A stretch of 64,000 bases of DNA from HXMU1420-13 sp024742815 (GCA_024742815.1 JANSXX010000001.1:620001-684000); one strand, 5' to 3'. Numbered from the stretch's first letter, positions 28,351-37,332 are shown. Numbers and translations are program-made. The notes: generated from the letters alone by a model not told the origin.

Positions 28351-28857
28351 CTAAGAATACTGAAAATCTTGACGATCTATTCGCATCACATAACATTCGT
28401 CATCGCCGAACATTTTTGTTTCGATATGACGGAATCCGATTTGTTCGTAAAATTGTATTGCTCGCTTGTTAGCAGTTAATGGGTCGATGAGTACTGCCTG
28501 AACATCAGAATTTTCGAAACAAAGCTTTAAGGCTGTATGCATCATCTTAGTGCCGTAACCCTTTCCCAGGTTTTTTTCTTCACCAATCCAAATATCAATG
28601 GCTCTTAACTTTTGCTCAACTTCTCCCCAGTAGTGAGTGGGTTCATTTGCTGGATCAATGATCATTACGTATCCCAATGGTTCATCATCAATCATGGCGA
28701 TATACTGTTGAACAAATTCAGAGTCATTCATCAAATCTTCTTCCCAATTCCAACTTCCATTTGGGTCTGATTGAATAACAAGATCTTTCGTGTCCCAGTA
28801 CTCCAAAAGTTTCAAATCTTCGATGGTGGCTTTTCGAAAATGTACTTGAGAGCTCAT
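28351..28857 (-). CDS. GNAT acetyltransferase, AAC(6')-like
   Basis: 168 residues with the GNAT fold: N-terminal FRKATIEDLKLLEYWD, substrate-side GYVMIIDP, and the acetyl-CoA-binding segment GYGTKMMHTAL (about 100-110), then ANKRAIQFYEQIGF near the C-terminus. The sequence style resembles the aminoglycoside 6'-N-acetyltransferase/siderophore acetyltransferase group, but no resistance function can be claimed. First gene of a two-gene unit with the methyltransferase. Confidence 0.87.
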   Translation of the reverse strand: MSSQVHFRKATIEDLKLLEYWDTKDLVIQSDPNGSWNWEEDLMNDSEFVQQYIAMIDDEPLGYVMIIDPANEPTHYWGEVEQKLRAIDIWIGEEKNLGKGYGTKMMHTALKLCFENSDVQAVLIDPLTANKRAIQFYEQIGFRHIETKMFGDDECYVMRIDRQDFQYS

Positions 28858-28906
28858 AATTGTAGATTATTGGTATAAATATGTAAATATGCGAATATGC
28901 TTTTTA

Positions 28907-29194
28907 TTATTTCCCACATAATATATGATGGTGATGATGCCCGAAAATAAAGTCACTAGCTATGGGTTCAGCATAAGCGGTACCCGCAGCTAATAAAAGT
29001 ACAATGATTAGTGCCGTCTTTTTTTGATCTTGTTTCTTAGACTTTTTCAGCATCCACGCGAGGGTAGCAAATGTGCCCACTATTGCGATTTTAAAAAGAC
29101 GATGCTCCCAACTGATGTGCGAACTAAATCCTCCGATGATCCAGAAGAAGAAGAGGGAAGCACCGATTAAAAAGAATTGCTGTGAAGTTTTCAT
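28907..29194 (-). CDS. Small membrane protein with native His run
   Basis: 95 residues from the ATG at 29194 (MKTSQQFFLIG). Three hydrophobic segments (about 5-22, 33-48 and 58-75), basic residues between the last two (KKSKKQDQKK), and a C-terminal GHHHHHILCGK tail. The His/Cys tail could bind metal. Not recognised. An upstream alternative start at 29257 lacks support. Confidence 0.6.
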   Translation of the reverse strand: MKTSQQFFLIGASLFFFWIIGGFSSHISWEHRLFKIAIVGTFATLAWMLKKSKKQDQKKTALIIVLLLAAGTAYAEPIASDFIFGHHHHHILCGK

Positions 29195-29239
29195 ATCTCT
29201 TGAGTTTGTTAATGGATATTCTAAACTCACGTGATCAAA

Positions 29240-29276
29240 TAAAAAAGGTTTCGGCACCTTCCGGAACCGAAACCTT
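29240..29276 (-). terminator. Terminator after the 64-residue membrane protein
   Basis: AAGGTTTCGG and CCGAAACCTT pair perfectly around a 12-base loop; on the minus strand the stem is followed by TTTTT. Confidence 0.85.
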
Positions 29277-29309
29277 AAGTCTTCTTATATACTAACTAAC
29301 GAAGTAAAC

Positions 29310-29504
29310 TTATAAGCGTGCAAGTACTTGATCTTTTACCTCTCTAAGAACTGCCACGCCTGCAAAGATTAAACCGACAACAACGGCGGTTAATCCCATT
29401 TCAAAAATTGTGTTAGAAGGATCAAGCCCTCCAAGTATTCCAAATAATGTAATACTGGCTACGATGATAAAAATTGGTTTTGCGATTTCCATGATGATGT
29501 TCAT
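29310..29504 (-). CDS. Small membrane protein, two helices
   Basis: 64 residues. Helices at about 8-25 and 36-53 with a short polar loop (LDPSNTIFEMG) and a charged C-terminus (REVKDQVLARL). A dedicated terminator follows at 29240-29276, supporting a real single-gene transcript. No family recognised. Confidence 0.7.
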   Translation of the reverse strand: MNIIMEIAKPIFIIVASITLFGILGGLDPSNTIFEMGLTAVVVGLIFAGVAVLREVKDQVLARL

Positions 29505-29595
29505 TTTAGTTTCTCAGATGACCTGTTGCTAAGACGCAGTTTGAGGAAAAAAGTTTACATCACGATCCGCTTTTTACAAGGTGTTACTAATTTCA

Positions 29596-29618
29596 GGTGT
29601 TCGGGTGTTCGGGTGTTC
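29596..29618. repeat. 8-bp direct repeat, GGTGTTCG, three copies
   Basis: Two full copies and one partial, ending two bases before the stop codon of the VOC gene on the minus strand. Copy-number change would not alter that protein, as it lies outside the frame. Confidence 0.7.
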
Positions 29619-29619
29619 A

Positions 29620-30048
29620 TCATTCCATGCTGTTCACATCACCATTGGAAGCTATTTTTTGATATTCAGTGTCGTTGGGTTCCCAAAGTTCAATTTTGTA
29701 TCCGTTGGGGTCCATGATCCAGCCAAATTTACCGTACTCATAGCTTTCCACTTCGCCGATCACTTCAACACCTTCTTGCTTCAATGTTTTCAGCAATTCT
29801 TCGAGTTTTTCTACACGATAATTAATCATTGCATCCTTTGTGCTTGGATCGGTGTAGGTGGTATCACTTTTAAAAATACTCCATGCAGTAAATCCATGCT
29901 TTTCTTTTACTTGATCAGTTCGCCATCGAAAAGTACCACCCCATTGTCCTGATTTGATCCCCAAATGCTTATGATACCACTCTCGCGTTTCTTCAGGATT
30001 ATCCGCTTTTAAAAATACTCCGCCTATTCCTTTTACTCGTCGTGCCAT
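29620..30048 (-). CDS. VOC family (glyoxalase/bleomycin-resistance fold) protein
   Basis: 142 residues, two beta-alpha-beta-beta-beta modules. N-terminal GIGGVFLKADNPEETREWY and C-terminal MDPNGYKIELWEP are the usual VOC landmarks, with the metal-ligand Glu in IELWEP; the first-module ligand position near the start carries no His. Substrate unknown. Last gene of a four-gene minus-strand operon; it overlaps the preceding gene by one base. Confidence 0.87.
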   Translation of the reverse strand: MARRVKGIGGVFLKADNPEETREWYHKHLGIKSGQWGGTFRWRTDQVKEKHGFTAWSIFKSDTTYTDPSTKDAMINYRVEKLEELLKTLKQEGVEVIGEVESYEYGKFGWIMDPNGYKIELWEPNDTEYQKIASNGDVNSME

Positions 30049-30521
30049 TATTTATCACCATAGTTTATAGTTGATCGAACCCATTTCCATTCTATTTGTT
30101 TTAATTCCCCTTCATCTAATCCACTGATTCCAACTTTAATGGTATCAGGATGGATTAAGTGATAATGCAAGTGTTGGGGGAAGTCATGATTGGGGTTCGA
30201 AAATGTAACTTTGTTTATTTCCAGTTCCGAAGTTCGAAATTCAGTAGCCTTACCACCCTTTGGTTGTGCAAAGTAAATGAGGCCTTCTTTGGTTTCTTCG
30301 ATGCGAAGGAATTCAAAGAAGGAGCTCGATTCCGAAAATGTATCACGATGCAATCCAATTAGTGTACCTCCTGCCGGTTCTGTCCAGTATTCTTCCATCA
30401 TTACCCCGTTTTGATTTCCAATCCACAATCCCGACATCCATTCAAGATCATGAATAGATTGTGCGTTTGTAGTTTTTACAAATAATGTAATTAGGATTGT
30501 AATCAGTAGTTGGGTTTTCAT
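30048..30521 (-). CDS. Secreted DUF6265-like protein
   Basis: 157 residues. Signal peptide 1-20 (ending TTNAQS). The mature part shows the DUF6265 pattern: WMSGLWIGNQ, EEYWTEPAGGTLIGLHR, FFEFLRIEE, then TFSNPNHDFPQ. The fold is probably a lipocalin-like barrel; no activity is known. It lies in an operon between two VOC genes, sharing one base with the downstream one. Confidence 0.82.
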   Translation of the reverse strand: MKTQLLITILITLFVKTTNAQSIHDLEWMSGLWIGNQNGVMMEEYWTEPAGGTLIGLHRDTFSESSSFFEFLRIEETKEGLIYFAQPKGGKATEFRTSELEINKVTFSNPNHDFPQHLHYHLIHPDTIKVGISGLDEGELKQIEWKWVRSTINYGDK

Positions 30522-30524
30522 TAT

Positions 30525-30881
30525 TTAGTCATTGTGTTGATCAAATAAAATCTGATTGCCGTCCGGATCAGCGATACAGAAATGGCAAGGACCCTTTTCA
30601 TCTTGAATAGTTGGTGACTCCATCAGCCAGTTGATGTCTGATTCTTCTTTTAATTTTTTGTGGATTTTTCTGGCATCGGTTGGGTTGAAGGTGATAATAT
30701 TTTCTTCAAACATATCCTGAAATAGCCCAATTTTAACGGTGTCTTTTTGCATGATCAGCCACTTATCTTCAACAGAGCCAAATTCTGATAGGGCTTCAAA
30801 GCCAAGCTTCTCGTAGAATGTTTTTGATGCTTTAATATCTTTTACGGCTAGTGAAAGGGAGTGTGTTCCAAAGTTCGACAT
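30525..30881 (-). CDS. VOC family protein
   Basis: 118 residues. N-terminal SLAVKDIKASKTFYEKLGF and C-terminal CHFCIADPDGNQILFDQH are typical VOC motifs. It is shorter than the other VOC protein in this operon and not a recent copy. One base separates its start from the stop of the upstream DUF4199 gene. Confidence 0.88.
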   Translation of the reverse strand: MSNFGTHSLSLAVKDIKASKTFYEKLGFEALSEFGSVEDKWLIMQKDTVKIGLFQDMFEENIITFNPTDARKIHKKLKEESDINWLMESPTIQDEKGPCHFCIADPDGNQILFDQHND

Positions 30882-30882
30882 G

Positions 30883-31437
30883 TTATGCCTCTGTAGTTTT
30901 TAAATTAGGATTTGCAAGAAAACGCGGGTTTTTAAATAGGAAAGCACTAATCAATGACACTAATAACCCAACCGGAAAGATTTCCGTGAAGGTCATCGGT
31001 AAACGAAAAAGAACTTTGCCATATCGTTCTTTCATCACTTCCATTTCCTGAATGGTTCGCTGAATTTGTTCTTCCGTTGCGCCATTGTTGCGTGCATTTT
31101 CTATGATAGTAGCGGTGTACTCCTCTATAAAGGCATAATCTGTGAGAAGTAAATTTATTTCCCAAGTGATTACGTACACCACACCAGCTATTAAAGAGAT
31201 TCCCAAACCCACTTTAAAAGCCGTTCCGAAATTTATCACACCGCCAAGTTCATCGTCTCGGTATTTTTTTGTGGCTACAAATATCATCGAAAATCCAATA
31301 AGCATTATGGTATAGCCTAATGCTTCGGAAGCAAAGAATGAATCGGCTCCGGCTTGAGCGGCGTAAATTCCCAGCGTCATGCTAAGAATAATTACAGCGC
31401 CGGTTATAGCTCCGTAGGTAAGAATAATTTTGCGCAT
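30883..31437 (-). CDS. DUF4199 membrane protein
   Basis: 184 residues with four predicted helices (about 5-28, 38-55, 70-95 and 150-170). The region between the third and fourth is a charged helix (about 105-140). Matches the DUF4199 family common in Bacteroidota and relatives, function unknown. First gene of the four-gene operon ending at 29620. Confidence 0.85.
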   Translation of the reverse strand: MRKIILTYGAITGAVIILSMTLGIYAAQAGADSFFASEALGYTIMLIGFSMIFVATKKYRDDELGGVINFGTAFKVGLGISLIAGVVYVITWEINLLLTDYAFIEEYTATIIENARNNGATEEQIQRTIQEMEVMKERYGKVLFRLPMTFTEIFPVGLLVSLISAFLFKNPRFLANPNLKTTEA

Positions 31438-31546
31438 CGTGAATGTCTTTTAATTAATAACTCGGCGCAAAAGTGGCGAATTTCTTGATGAGAACAATCA
31501 CCCGAAAGTATGATTTTCACCGGAAAGTTGATAAAACTGATATGGG

Positions 31547-31565
31547 GATTCGGTGATTGGGTGAT
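31547..31565 (-). repeat. Inverted copy of the 8-bp array unit
   Basis: GATTCGGTGATTGGGTGAT is the exact reverse complement of 32120-32138 inside the tandem array on the other side of the four-helix-bundle gene. Confidence 0.8.
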
Positions 31566-31649
31566 AGGGGCGTCAGAATAAATAGCTCAATTTTTTGTAA
31601 GGAGTTCGTTTGAATTCGATCTAACAAGGAAATGAAACAAAATTAGATT

Positions 31650-32048
31650 ATGACTTTTACAGAATGGGAAAAACAGATTCCCGAAGATTTGAAATCGGAT
31701 GTAGTTTGGCGAATTGAAGGATATAGAATTTCTCTATTTTTGTCGGATGCATGTTGGTACGATACTCAACAATTAATTGACAATAAACGCTTTGCTTTAG
31801 CTGATCAGCTGTATAGATCTGTTGGTTCAATTTCAGCAAATATCATTGAAGGGTACTCAAGGTTTTCAAATAAAGAAAAAGCACGGTTCTATGAGATTGC
31901 TTTAGGCTCAGCCAGAGAGGCAAGAGATTGGTATTTTAAAAGCCGACACATATTAACTGTTGATAAAACCGAGATTAGAATCAAAAAGCTTACATCCATC
32001 ATTAAATTATTACATGTAATGATTATTGATCAAAGAAAACGAAATTAA
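31650..32048 (+). CDS. Four-helix-bundle protein of the 23S rRNA intervening-sequence family
   Basis: 132 residues, all-helical. The conserved core of the family is present: LADQLYRSVGSISANIIEGYSR, then FYEIALGSAREARDWY. These proteins were first found encoded within 23S rRNA inserts and form pentamers; the related Avd protein works with diversity-generating retroelements. No reverse transcriptase is nearby. The gene sits alone between a perfect 19-bp inverted repeat (31547 and 32120) and next to an 8-bp tandem array, which suggests a movable cassette. Confidence 0.9.
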   Translation: MTFTEWEKQIPEDLKSDVVWRIEGYRISLFLSDACWYDTQQLIDNKRFALADQLYRSVGSISANIIEGYSRFSNKEKARFYEIALGSAREARDWYFKSRHILTVDKTEIRIKKLTSIIKLLHVMIIDQRKRN

Positions 32049-32056
32049 TAATCTCT

Positions 32057-32147
32057 TCACCGAATCACCGAATCACCGAATCACCGAATCACCGAATCAC
32101 CGAATCACCGAATCACCGAATCACCCAATCACCGAATCACCGAATCA
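32057..32147. repeat. Short tandem repeat, TCACCGAA, about 11 copies
   Basis: An 8-bp unit repeated over 91 bp, with one variant copy (ccaatcac at 32125). It starts nine bases after the four-helix-bundle stop and its right end supplies the stop and last codons of the convergent LuxR regulator. There are no spacers, so it is not a CRISPR. Confidence 0.95.
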
Positions 32148-32553
32148 ATTTCAACTCCCTCGCTTTTTCCACCGCCTGTGTGCGTCGTTTCACTTCCAGC
32201 TTTTCATATAAGTTTTTAAGATGAGTTTTTACCGTGTTTACTGAAACGAATAAGGTATCCGCTATTTGTTGATTGGATAAGCCTTTTGCAACTTGCTCAA
32301 GTACTTCTAGTTCACGATCGCTGATTTGCAAAAAATGGAGAGCTTTATCATTTCGAGTGAAATCAGATTGGGATGGCTTTGGAGTCAATAGTTTACTGCC
32401 TGCCCAAAGTCCGAGTGCTGCGAACACAGAAGCTATGATCAGTATTAAAATCTCTACCGATAAATCACGAACCAAATATTTATACTCAAAGTACTCGAGT
32501 AAAAATAGAAGCATCGCCATGGCTAGACCATAAATCAGGATGGTTTTTTTCAT
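32137..32553 (-). CDS. Membrane-anchored LuxR-type regulator
   Basis: 138 residues. Two helices at the N-terminus (about 4-22 and 33-55) tether a GerE helix-turn-helix (about 75-135: ISDRELEVLEQVAKGLSNQQIA, VNTVKTHLKNLYEKL) to the membrane; there is no receiver domain. The last codons (LIR and stop) are read from the 8-bp repeat array. Target genes are unknown. Such short membrane-anchored LuxR proteins are frequent in Bacteroidota-related genomes. Confidence 0.9.
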   Translation of the reverse strand: MKKTILIYGLAMAMLLFLLEYFEYKYLVRDLSVEILILIIASVFAALGLWAGSKLLTPKPSQSDFTRNDKALHFLQISDRELEVLEQVAKGLSNQQIADTLFVSVNTVKTHLKNLYEKLEVKRRTQAVEKARELKLIR

Positions 32554-32593
32554 CGGTTTTGCTAAAAAAAGGGAGCCGAAACTCCCCTAATTA

Positions 32594-33697
32594 TCAATCA
32601 AGCAGATTTTCAGGATTCAATCCCTTTAAATCATCCACTACATATTCACGCCCTTTGCGGATAAGTTCACCATCGAGATAAACATCTGCACCAATGCACA
32701 CTAAATCCCAGTGGATGTTACTCGAATTTCCATTGGGCGCAATTTCGTAATCTTTACCCAATGTAAGGTGATTGGAGCCGTATATCTTCTCATCAAAAAG
32801 AATGTCGTACATCGGGCTTTTTATAACCGGATTTGTTCCAAAGCTAAATTCACCAAAACGACGGGCACCTTCGTCGGTATCCAGAATATCTTTGAGTGCT
32901 TCATTATTGGAGGAATCAAAATCTACAACAACGCCATTTTCCACAACCAGCTTCACAAATTCAAATGGTTTTCCTTGATATACAGAAGGAGCGTAAGTGA
33001 TATGTCCATGTACAGAATCAAGAATCGGAGAAGTAAAAATCTCCCCATCCGGAATATTGTGTGCGCCGAAGCAAGGCACCCAATTTTGTCCTTTTACCGA
33101 AAATTTAATGTCAGTTCCTTCTCCTTTAAGATGGATGATATCAGTTGCTCGAAGTCGCTTTTCGAGCGGTTCCATCGCAGCTTTAAGTTTTCCGTAATCA
33201 ACAAGACAGGCTTTATAATAAAACTCGGTAAACTCACGAGTAGGCATTTTGGCATTCATCGCAAAGGCCGGTGATGGATAGCGCATGATGCACCACTTTG
33301 TATTATTCACACGCTCTTCGAAATGAACCGGATGCAAGAAATGCTTAGAGTATGCTTCGTTTGCTTGTTTACTAGCTAACGAATTTTCATAGATATTTTC
33401 TGAAGCGCGGATACCGATAAACACATCCATTTGCTGCATTTTTGGAAGCTGATCTACGTTAGCCTGATTTTTCCAAAACGCTTCATCACCTTTTTGAACA
33501 AGTAATTTTTGTGTTTCAGTATCCTCAATTTGTACAAAAGGATGTGCACCTTTTTCACGAATTTGTTCTACAAGCGCACGCAAAAGATTAATCCCATTCA
33601 ATCCAATTAATTGAACCATTACATTTTCGTTCTCTTGTACTTGAGTGCTGTGCTCTAAAATAAGAGCTGCCATTTTATAATCGTTTTCTGAAATCAC
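32594..33697 (-). CDS. M29 family aminopeptidase
   Basis: 367 residues with a GTG start at 33697 (the next ATG is eight codons in). M29 (AmpS/aminopeptidase T) metallopeptidase that removes N-terminal residues. Metal-site motifs in the C-terminal domain are visible: GEIFTSP, GARRFGEFSFGTNP, HLTLG and SSNIHWDLV, in family order. The N-terminal Rossmann-like domain spans about 1-190. Cytoplasmic, with no signal peptide. It stands alone, facing the metalloprotease gene across 186 bp. Confidence 0.93.
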   Translation of the reverse strand: MISENDYKMAALILEHSTQVQENENVMVQLIGLNGINLLRALVEQIREKGAHPFVQIEDTETQKLLVQKGDEAFWKNQANVDQLPKMQQMDVFIGIRASENIYENSLASKQANEAYSKHFLHPVHFEERVNNTKWCIMRYPSPAFAMNAKMPTREFTEFYYKACLVDYGKLKAAMEPLEKRLRATDIIHLKGEGTDIKFSVKGQNWVPCFGAHNIPDGEIFTSPILDSVHGHITYAPSVYQGKPFEFVKLVVENGVVVDFDSSNNEALKDILDTDEGARRFGEFSFGTNPVIKSPMYDILFDEKIYGSNHLTLGKDYEIAPNGNSSNIHWDLVCIGADVYLDGELIRKGREYVVDDLKGLNPENLLD

Positions 33698-33883
33698 TTT
33701 ATTCTTTTTTAATTATGTAAGCTGAGTTCTGTAATAAAAGTAAAATAAAAACCAATAAATTATTAAGTGGAACCAGATTCATACACATCAAAGCTACATT
33801 AATTAAATGCTAATAAGTACTGTAACAAAATTGGTAAGTCAATCTCTTATGTTTGTATTACAATAAAATCTAACGGGGGAATT

Positions 33884-35937
33884 ATGTTCAAAGCAAAGCA
33901 AAGCAAAGCAAAGCAAAGCAAACTTTACAACTAATAATCTTTACTCTGTTTTTACTTCAATCAAACGATGTATTTGCACAGGCTAGAGGAAGCCAAACTG
34001 AAAAAGTTAAAGAGTTCATTACTGAGCGAAGTTCTAACATTCCTGAACATGCACAAACTAGAGCACAATACTACAGGGCATTTAAAGAATACAAAAAAGT
34101 TCATATAGTTCAACTTCCTGAACATCTATATGATGAGGAGGTGTTAACACTTTATGTAGATACAAATAAACGAGAATTACGTTTTAACAAGAACAATGGT
34201 ACTGAAATTCAAATAGTGAAGAGAGAAATAAGTGTGTTTTCTGATTCGATATATATTTGGAAGGGGGATATTTATGATCCTGCAAGTGAAGAGATCATGG
34301 GGGATGCTATGTTGGTACAAAACCATGTGGGAGAAATTACTGGTACCATTGATGTGGGTGGATTGTTTTTTCAAATTAGATCATTAGGAGCTTCGGGCTT
34401 AAGTGCTATTATTGAATACGATGAAGAGGAAGTAAAAATGCAGAACCAGATAAAGATAGATAACGGAGATTTTATTTATGATCAAGTTAGAATAGAATCA
34501 CAGAATCTAGAAACTACCGAAACTGAAGATTGTTCATATGAAAGAAAAAATACTTTATTAGAAGATTTTGCGTCGGGAGTGAATACCTCTGTAGTCAATT
34601 CATTGACAAACCCGACATGCCCAAAACATTTTGCCAGAGTATTAGTTTTATACACTGCAGGAGCGGCAAACTATGGAAATATTAATAATATTATTGCGCA
34701 GGCGATAACTGAGACCAACGACGCTTATTGGAATAGTAGTTCTTATACAGGCGCGGTAATTCTTCAACATTCACAACAAATCGGTTTTGGTGAATCTTTT
34801 GATATTGGTGCAGACTTAGGAACTTTAATGAATAATTCTTCCGTAAATACTTTAAGAATTCAACATGATGCAGATATTGTTGTTATTCTAACTACACCTG
34901 GCAGATATTATGGGACTTATGGTGCTGCAGCTACTTATAAAGCAGATTATAATGGTGCTTATGCAATCGTTGATGTATCCAAGGCAACAGGGTCAAGATA
35001 TACTTTCGCTCACGAAGTAGGTCACATTCAAGGCCTTCAGCATCATCCAAACGACAGAAACACTTTTCCAGATGGTTTGTATAGTTACGGATATGGCCAT
35101 CGAATAAGTTACATTGGCTGTGGATTTCTTGGTTTAGGTTCGTGCGACCGCTCAACCATTATGGCGTATACCCCAAGTAGTTATTCTAGAATTAAATATT
35201 TTTCAAATCCTGCAGTTAGCTACAATGGACAACCATTAGGTATTGCAGGACAGAGAGAAAACTATAAAGTATTAAATAATACAAGGGTGACCATTGCTAA
35301 TTTTAGAGATGCCAACGAAGTAAATGCGGCTATTAGTTATGTAGAAGGAATCAAAACACAATATGGTCAAAATTTTACATTCTCAGATAACTCTTGTGGA
35401 GGGAACGGTAGTTATAGTTTTGAATGGCGTAAAAGTTGGAATAACCCAACTAATTTTGGAGGAATAGTTTCTACAAATTCAACCTATTTTCCGGCGCTCT
35501 CTCCCGGAACCTGGTATGTACAACTTAAAGTAACTACGGGAACGGGGCAAACCAGTACAAAAGTTATTTCTGTGGTAGCTGAGGCTGATGATGGCTCTGG
35601 AGGAGGAGGTCCGGGTGGTGGGCCTATTCCAAAACTAGTGAATCCGGATAGCGAAAATGAACATGACTTGCCTGAAACGGTACAGCTTCTACCAGCTTAT
35701 CCAAATCCTTTTAATCCTAGTACAAATATTTCATTTCAACTTCCTGAATCCGGTCATGTACATATTGGTGTGTATGATCTCAATGGTAGAGAAGTGAATG
35801 TATTGGGCGATCGGGTATTTTCAGCCGGAACCCATCAATTGAGGTTAAACGCCAGTGATTTATCCAGTGGAACCTATATTGTACGTTTACAATCGGGTTC
35901 TGTAGTACAAACTCAAACACTTACTTTAATTAAATAA
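33884..35937 (+). CDS. Secreted metzincin metalloprotease, out of frame at a 5-bp repeat (phase-variable candidate)
   Basis: The ATG at 33884 has a good ribosome-binding sequence (GGGGGA) but, as sequenced, meets a stop after 16 codons. The protease frame is open from 33874 without an ATG, GTG or TTG until a GTG at 34141, which would lack a signal peptide. Between them is a CAAAG tract (33889-33922). Removing one unit joins the ATG to the frame and gives a 682-residue protein starting MFKAKQSKAKQTLQLIIFTL, a normal signal peptide. The protein has a reprolysin-like zinc site HEVGHIQGLQH (35011-35043), a Met-turn (IMAYTP), a Gly-rich linker, and a Por-type C-terminal domain (YPNPFNPST, about the last 85 residues). 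Role inferred: exported protease. Confidence 0.88.
33889..33922 (+). repeat. 5-bp simple sequence repeat (CAAAG, 6.8 copies) in the start of a CDS
   Basis: Six full CAAAG units plus CAAA, beginning three bases after the ATG. The unit length is not a multiple of three, so slippage changes the frame. The present copy number is an off state; one less or two more would be on. Confidence 0.95.
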
Positions 35938-35984
35938 ACTAATATAAATTCTAGTCGATCTTAAATAGACCAACTTTAGAATAT

Positions 35985-36566
35985 ATGAATATTATCAACG
36001 CTCTATTACTAGTATATTTGTTATTAATAGGCTGTACGCTCAATGGTTCAAATGGAAAAAAATTTGAACCAACATTTAGAGCTGAGATTAATGGTGAAAC
36101 ATTTGATATTACAATGGTTGATGAAGTCTTTGTTAGTCAAATAGCAGGTATTTCATATAGTAATGAAATATCATTTTTATCAATCTTTGGGAGTATCTAC
36201 AATGAGGAAATGTACCCCTATAAAGAGACTCTTAGTATATCAGTACCCTGGAATAATATATCCCAATATCACTCTCTTGGTAGTGATACAACCTATTATA
36301 ATGATAATTTTTATTGGGTTAAAAGAGCCATGTATTCTGAATGGGATGGAGATGCACGCATTTCGAATTTCGTAACTAGATCATCTGAACAAGGTAGTAT
36401 ATCAGTTAACATCGAGGAATTACCTAGTGGCAATCTAGTGGTATATGGGCAATTTAGTTTTACAGCTATTGTTGAATATAGAGGAGCAGAACTGAGCCAA
36501 AGAATAGGTCAAGATACCTTGCATATTACCGATGGGGAATATCGAATGTTATTGGATGATAGGTGA
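35985..36566 (+). CDS. Putative lipoprotein
   Basis: 193 residues. The N-terminal hydrophobic segment ends in a lipobox (LLLIGC, Cys about 17), so lipid attachment is expected. The rest is rich in beta strands, with Tyr/Asn/Ser and acidic residues. No family recognised. It lies 47 bp after the metalloprotease and is probably transcribed with it, whether or not the protease is in frame. Confidence 0.8.
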   Translation: MNIINALLLVYLLLIGCTLNGSNGKKFEPTFRAEINGETFDITMVDEVFVSQIAGISYSNEISFLSIFGSIYNEEMYPYKETLSISVPWNNISQYHSLGSDTTYYNDNFYWVKRAMYSEWDGDARISNFVTRSSEQGSISVNIEELPSGNLVVYGQFSFTAIVEYRGAELSQRIGQDTLHITDGEYRMLLDDR

Positions 36567-36720
36567 GAATGAAATATCGTTTTTAAGTTCAATGTGTAGG
36601 TTAAAATAATCATTCATACTTGCATGTCTCTTTCTTTCGGCTTGTAATTTATTTAATCCTTTTTCAACGAAACAGAATTACGAGCTCAGAAATCAAGAAA
36701 AGAGTTAAAAGCTGATTACT

Positions 36721-37332
36721 TTAAAGCTTAATCACCTGATCGCAGAGTTTGATTTCTTTGGGATCGTTTGAAGCAATGATCACCAGTTTGTTTTTAGCCT
36801 TTTGCATGTTTACGATTTTTTTGATGAGTTCATGTCCCGCTTTATCAAGATTAGAACCGGGTTCGTCCAAAAAAATCACATCCGGTTTTCGAATTAATGC
36901 CGCAGCAATTTTAACGCGCTGGCGCTGTCCGGTAGATAAAGACTTAAACAGTTTCTTTCGATGATCTTTCATTTGAACCTGATCAATCTGACTGTTTATG
37001 TGAGTGAGTTGAGTAGGTAACCCCGCAGTTTGTAATATAAACTCCAAATTTTCATACACGGTTAACTCATCATACAAATTGATGTAAGGAGCGGCATAGC
37101 CAATGGTTTTTTTAATTTCATCTTTTGGGATTTCAATTTCCTTATCGATCCACTTAAAAGAGCCTTTTTGAGCCCGAGTGAGATAAGCAAGACATCGCAA
37201 TAATGTAGACTTCCCACTACCATTGGCTCCCGAAACCCCTAGAATTCCATCGGAGTGCTCAAAGCTTAAATCTGTGAAAATGGGCTTTCTGTTGTAAGTT
37301 TTTGTAAGTGCTTGTACGCTCAAAGAAATCAT
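36721..37332 (-). CDS. ABC transporter ATP-binding protein, CcmA-like
   Basis: 203 residues, a single nucleotide-binding domain. Walker A GANGSGKSTLL, signature LSTGQRQRV, Walker B VIFLDEPGSNLD; the switch His is replaced by Asn in IIASNDP, as in some CcmA-like ATPases. The short length and sequence style resemble CcmA of the haem-exporter group or related drug exporters. No permease gene is adjacent, so its partner and substrate are unknown. Confidence 0.9.
   Translation of the reverse strand: MISLSVQALTKTYNRKPIFTDLSFEHSDGILGVSGANGSGKSTLLRCLAYLTRAQKGSFKWIDKEIEIPKDEIKKTIGYAAPYINLYDELTVYENLEFILQTAGLPTQLTHINSQIDQVQMKDHRKKLFKSLSTGQRQRVKIAAALIRKPDVIFLDEPGSNLDKAGHELIKKIVNMQKAKNKLVIIASNDPKEIKLCDQVIKL

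Noticed and set aside
28907..28940. Vector-derived His tag
   Set aside because: The His run is within a natural small gene with no vector sequence around it.
31650..32048. Diversity-generating retroelement (Avd-like protein)
   Set aside because: No reverse transcriptase, template repeat or variable repeat was found nearby.
32057..32147. CRISPR array from regular short repeats
   Set aside because: Units are only 8 bp with no spacers and no cas genes nearby.
32711..33274. 187-codon plus-strand frame in the M29 gene
   Set aside because: Antisense shadow of a well-supported aminopeptidase.
34141..35937. Metalloprotease starting at the GTG at 34141
   Set aside because: That start lacks a signal peptide and ignores an upstream in-frame signal sequence and propeptide-like region (33922-34140).
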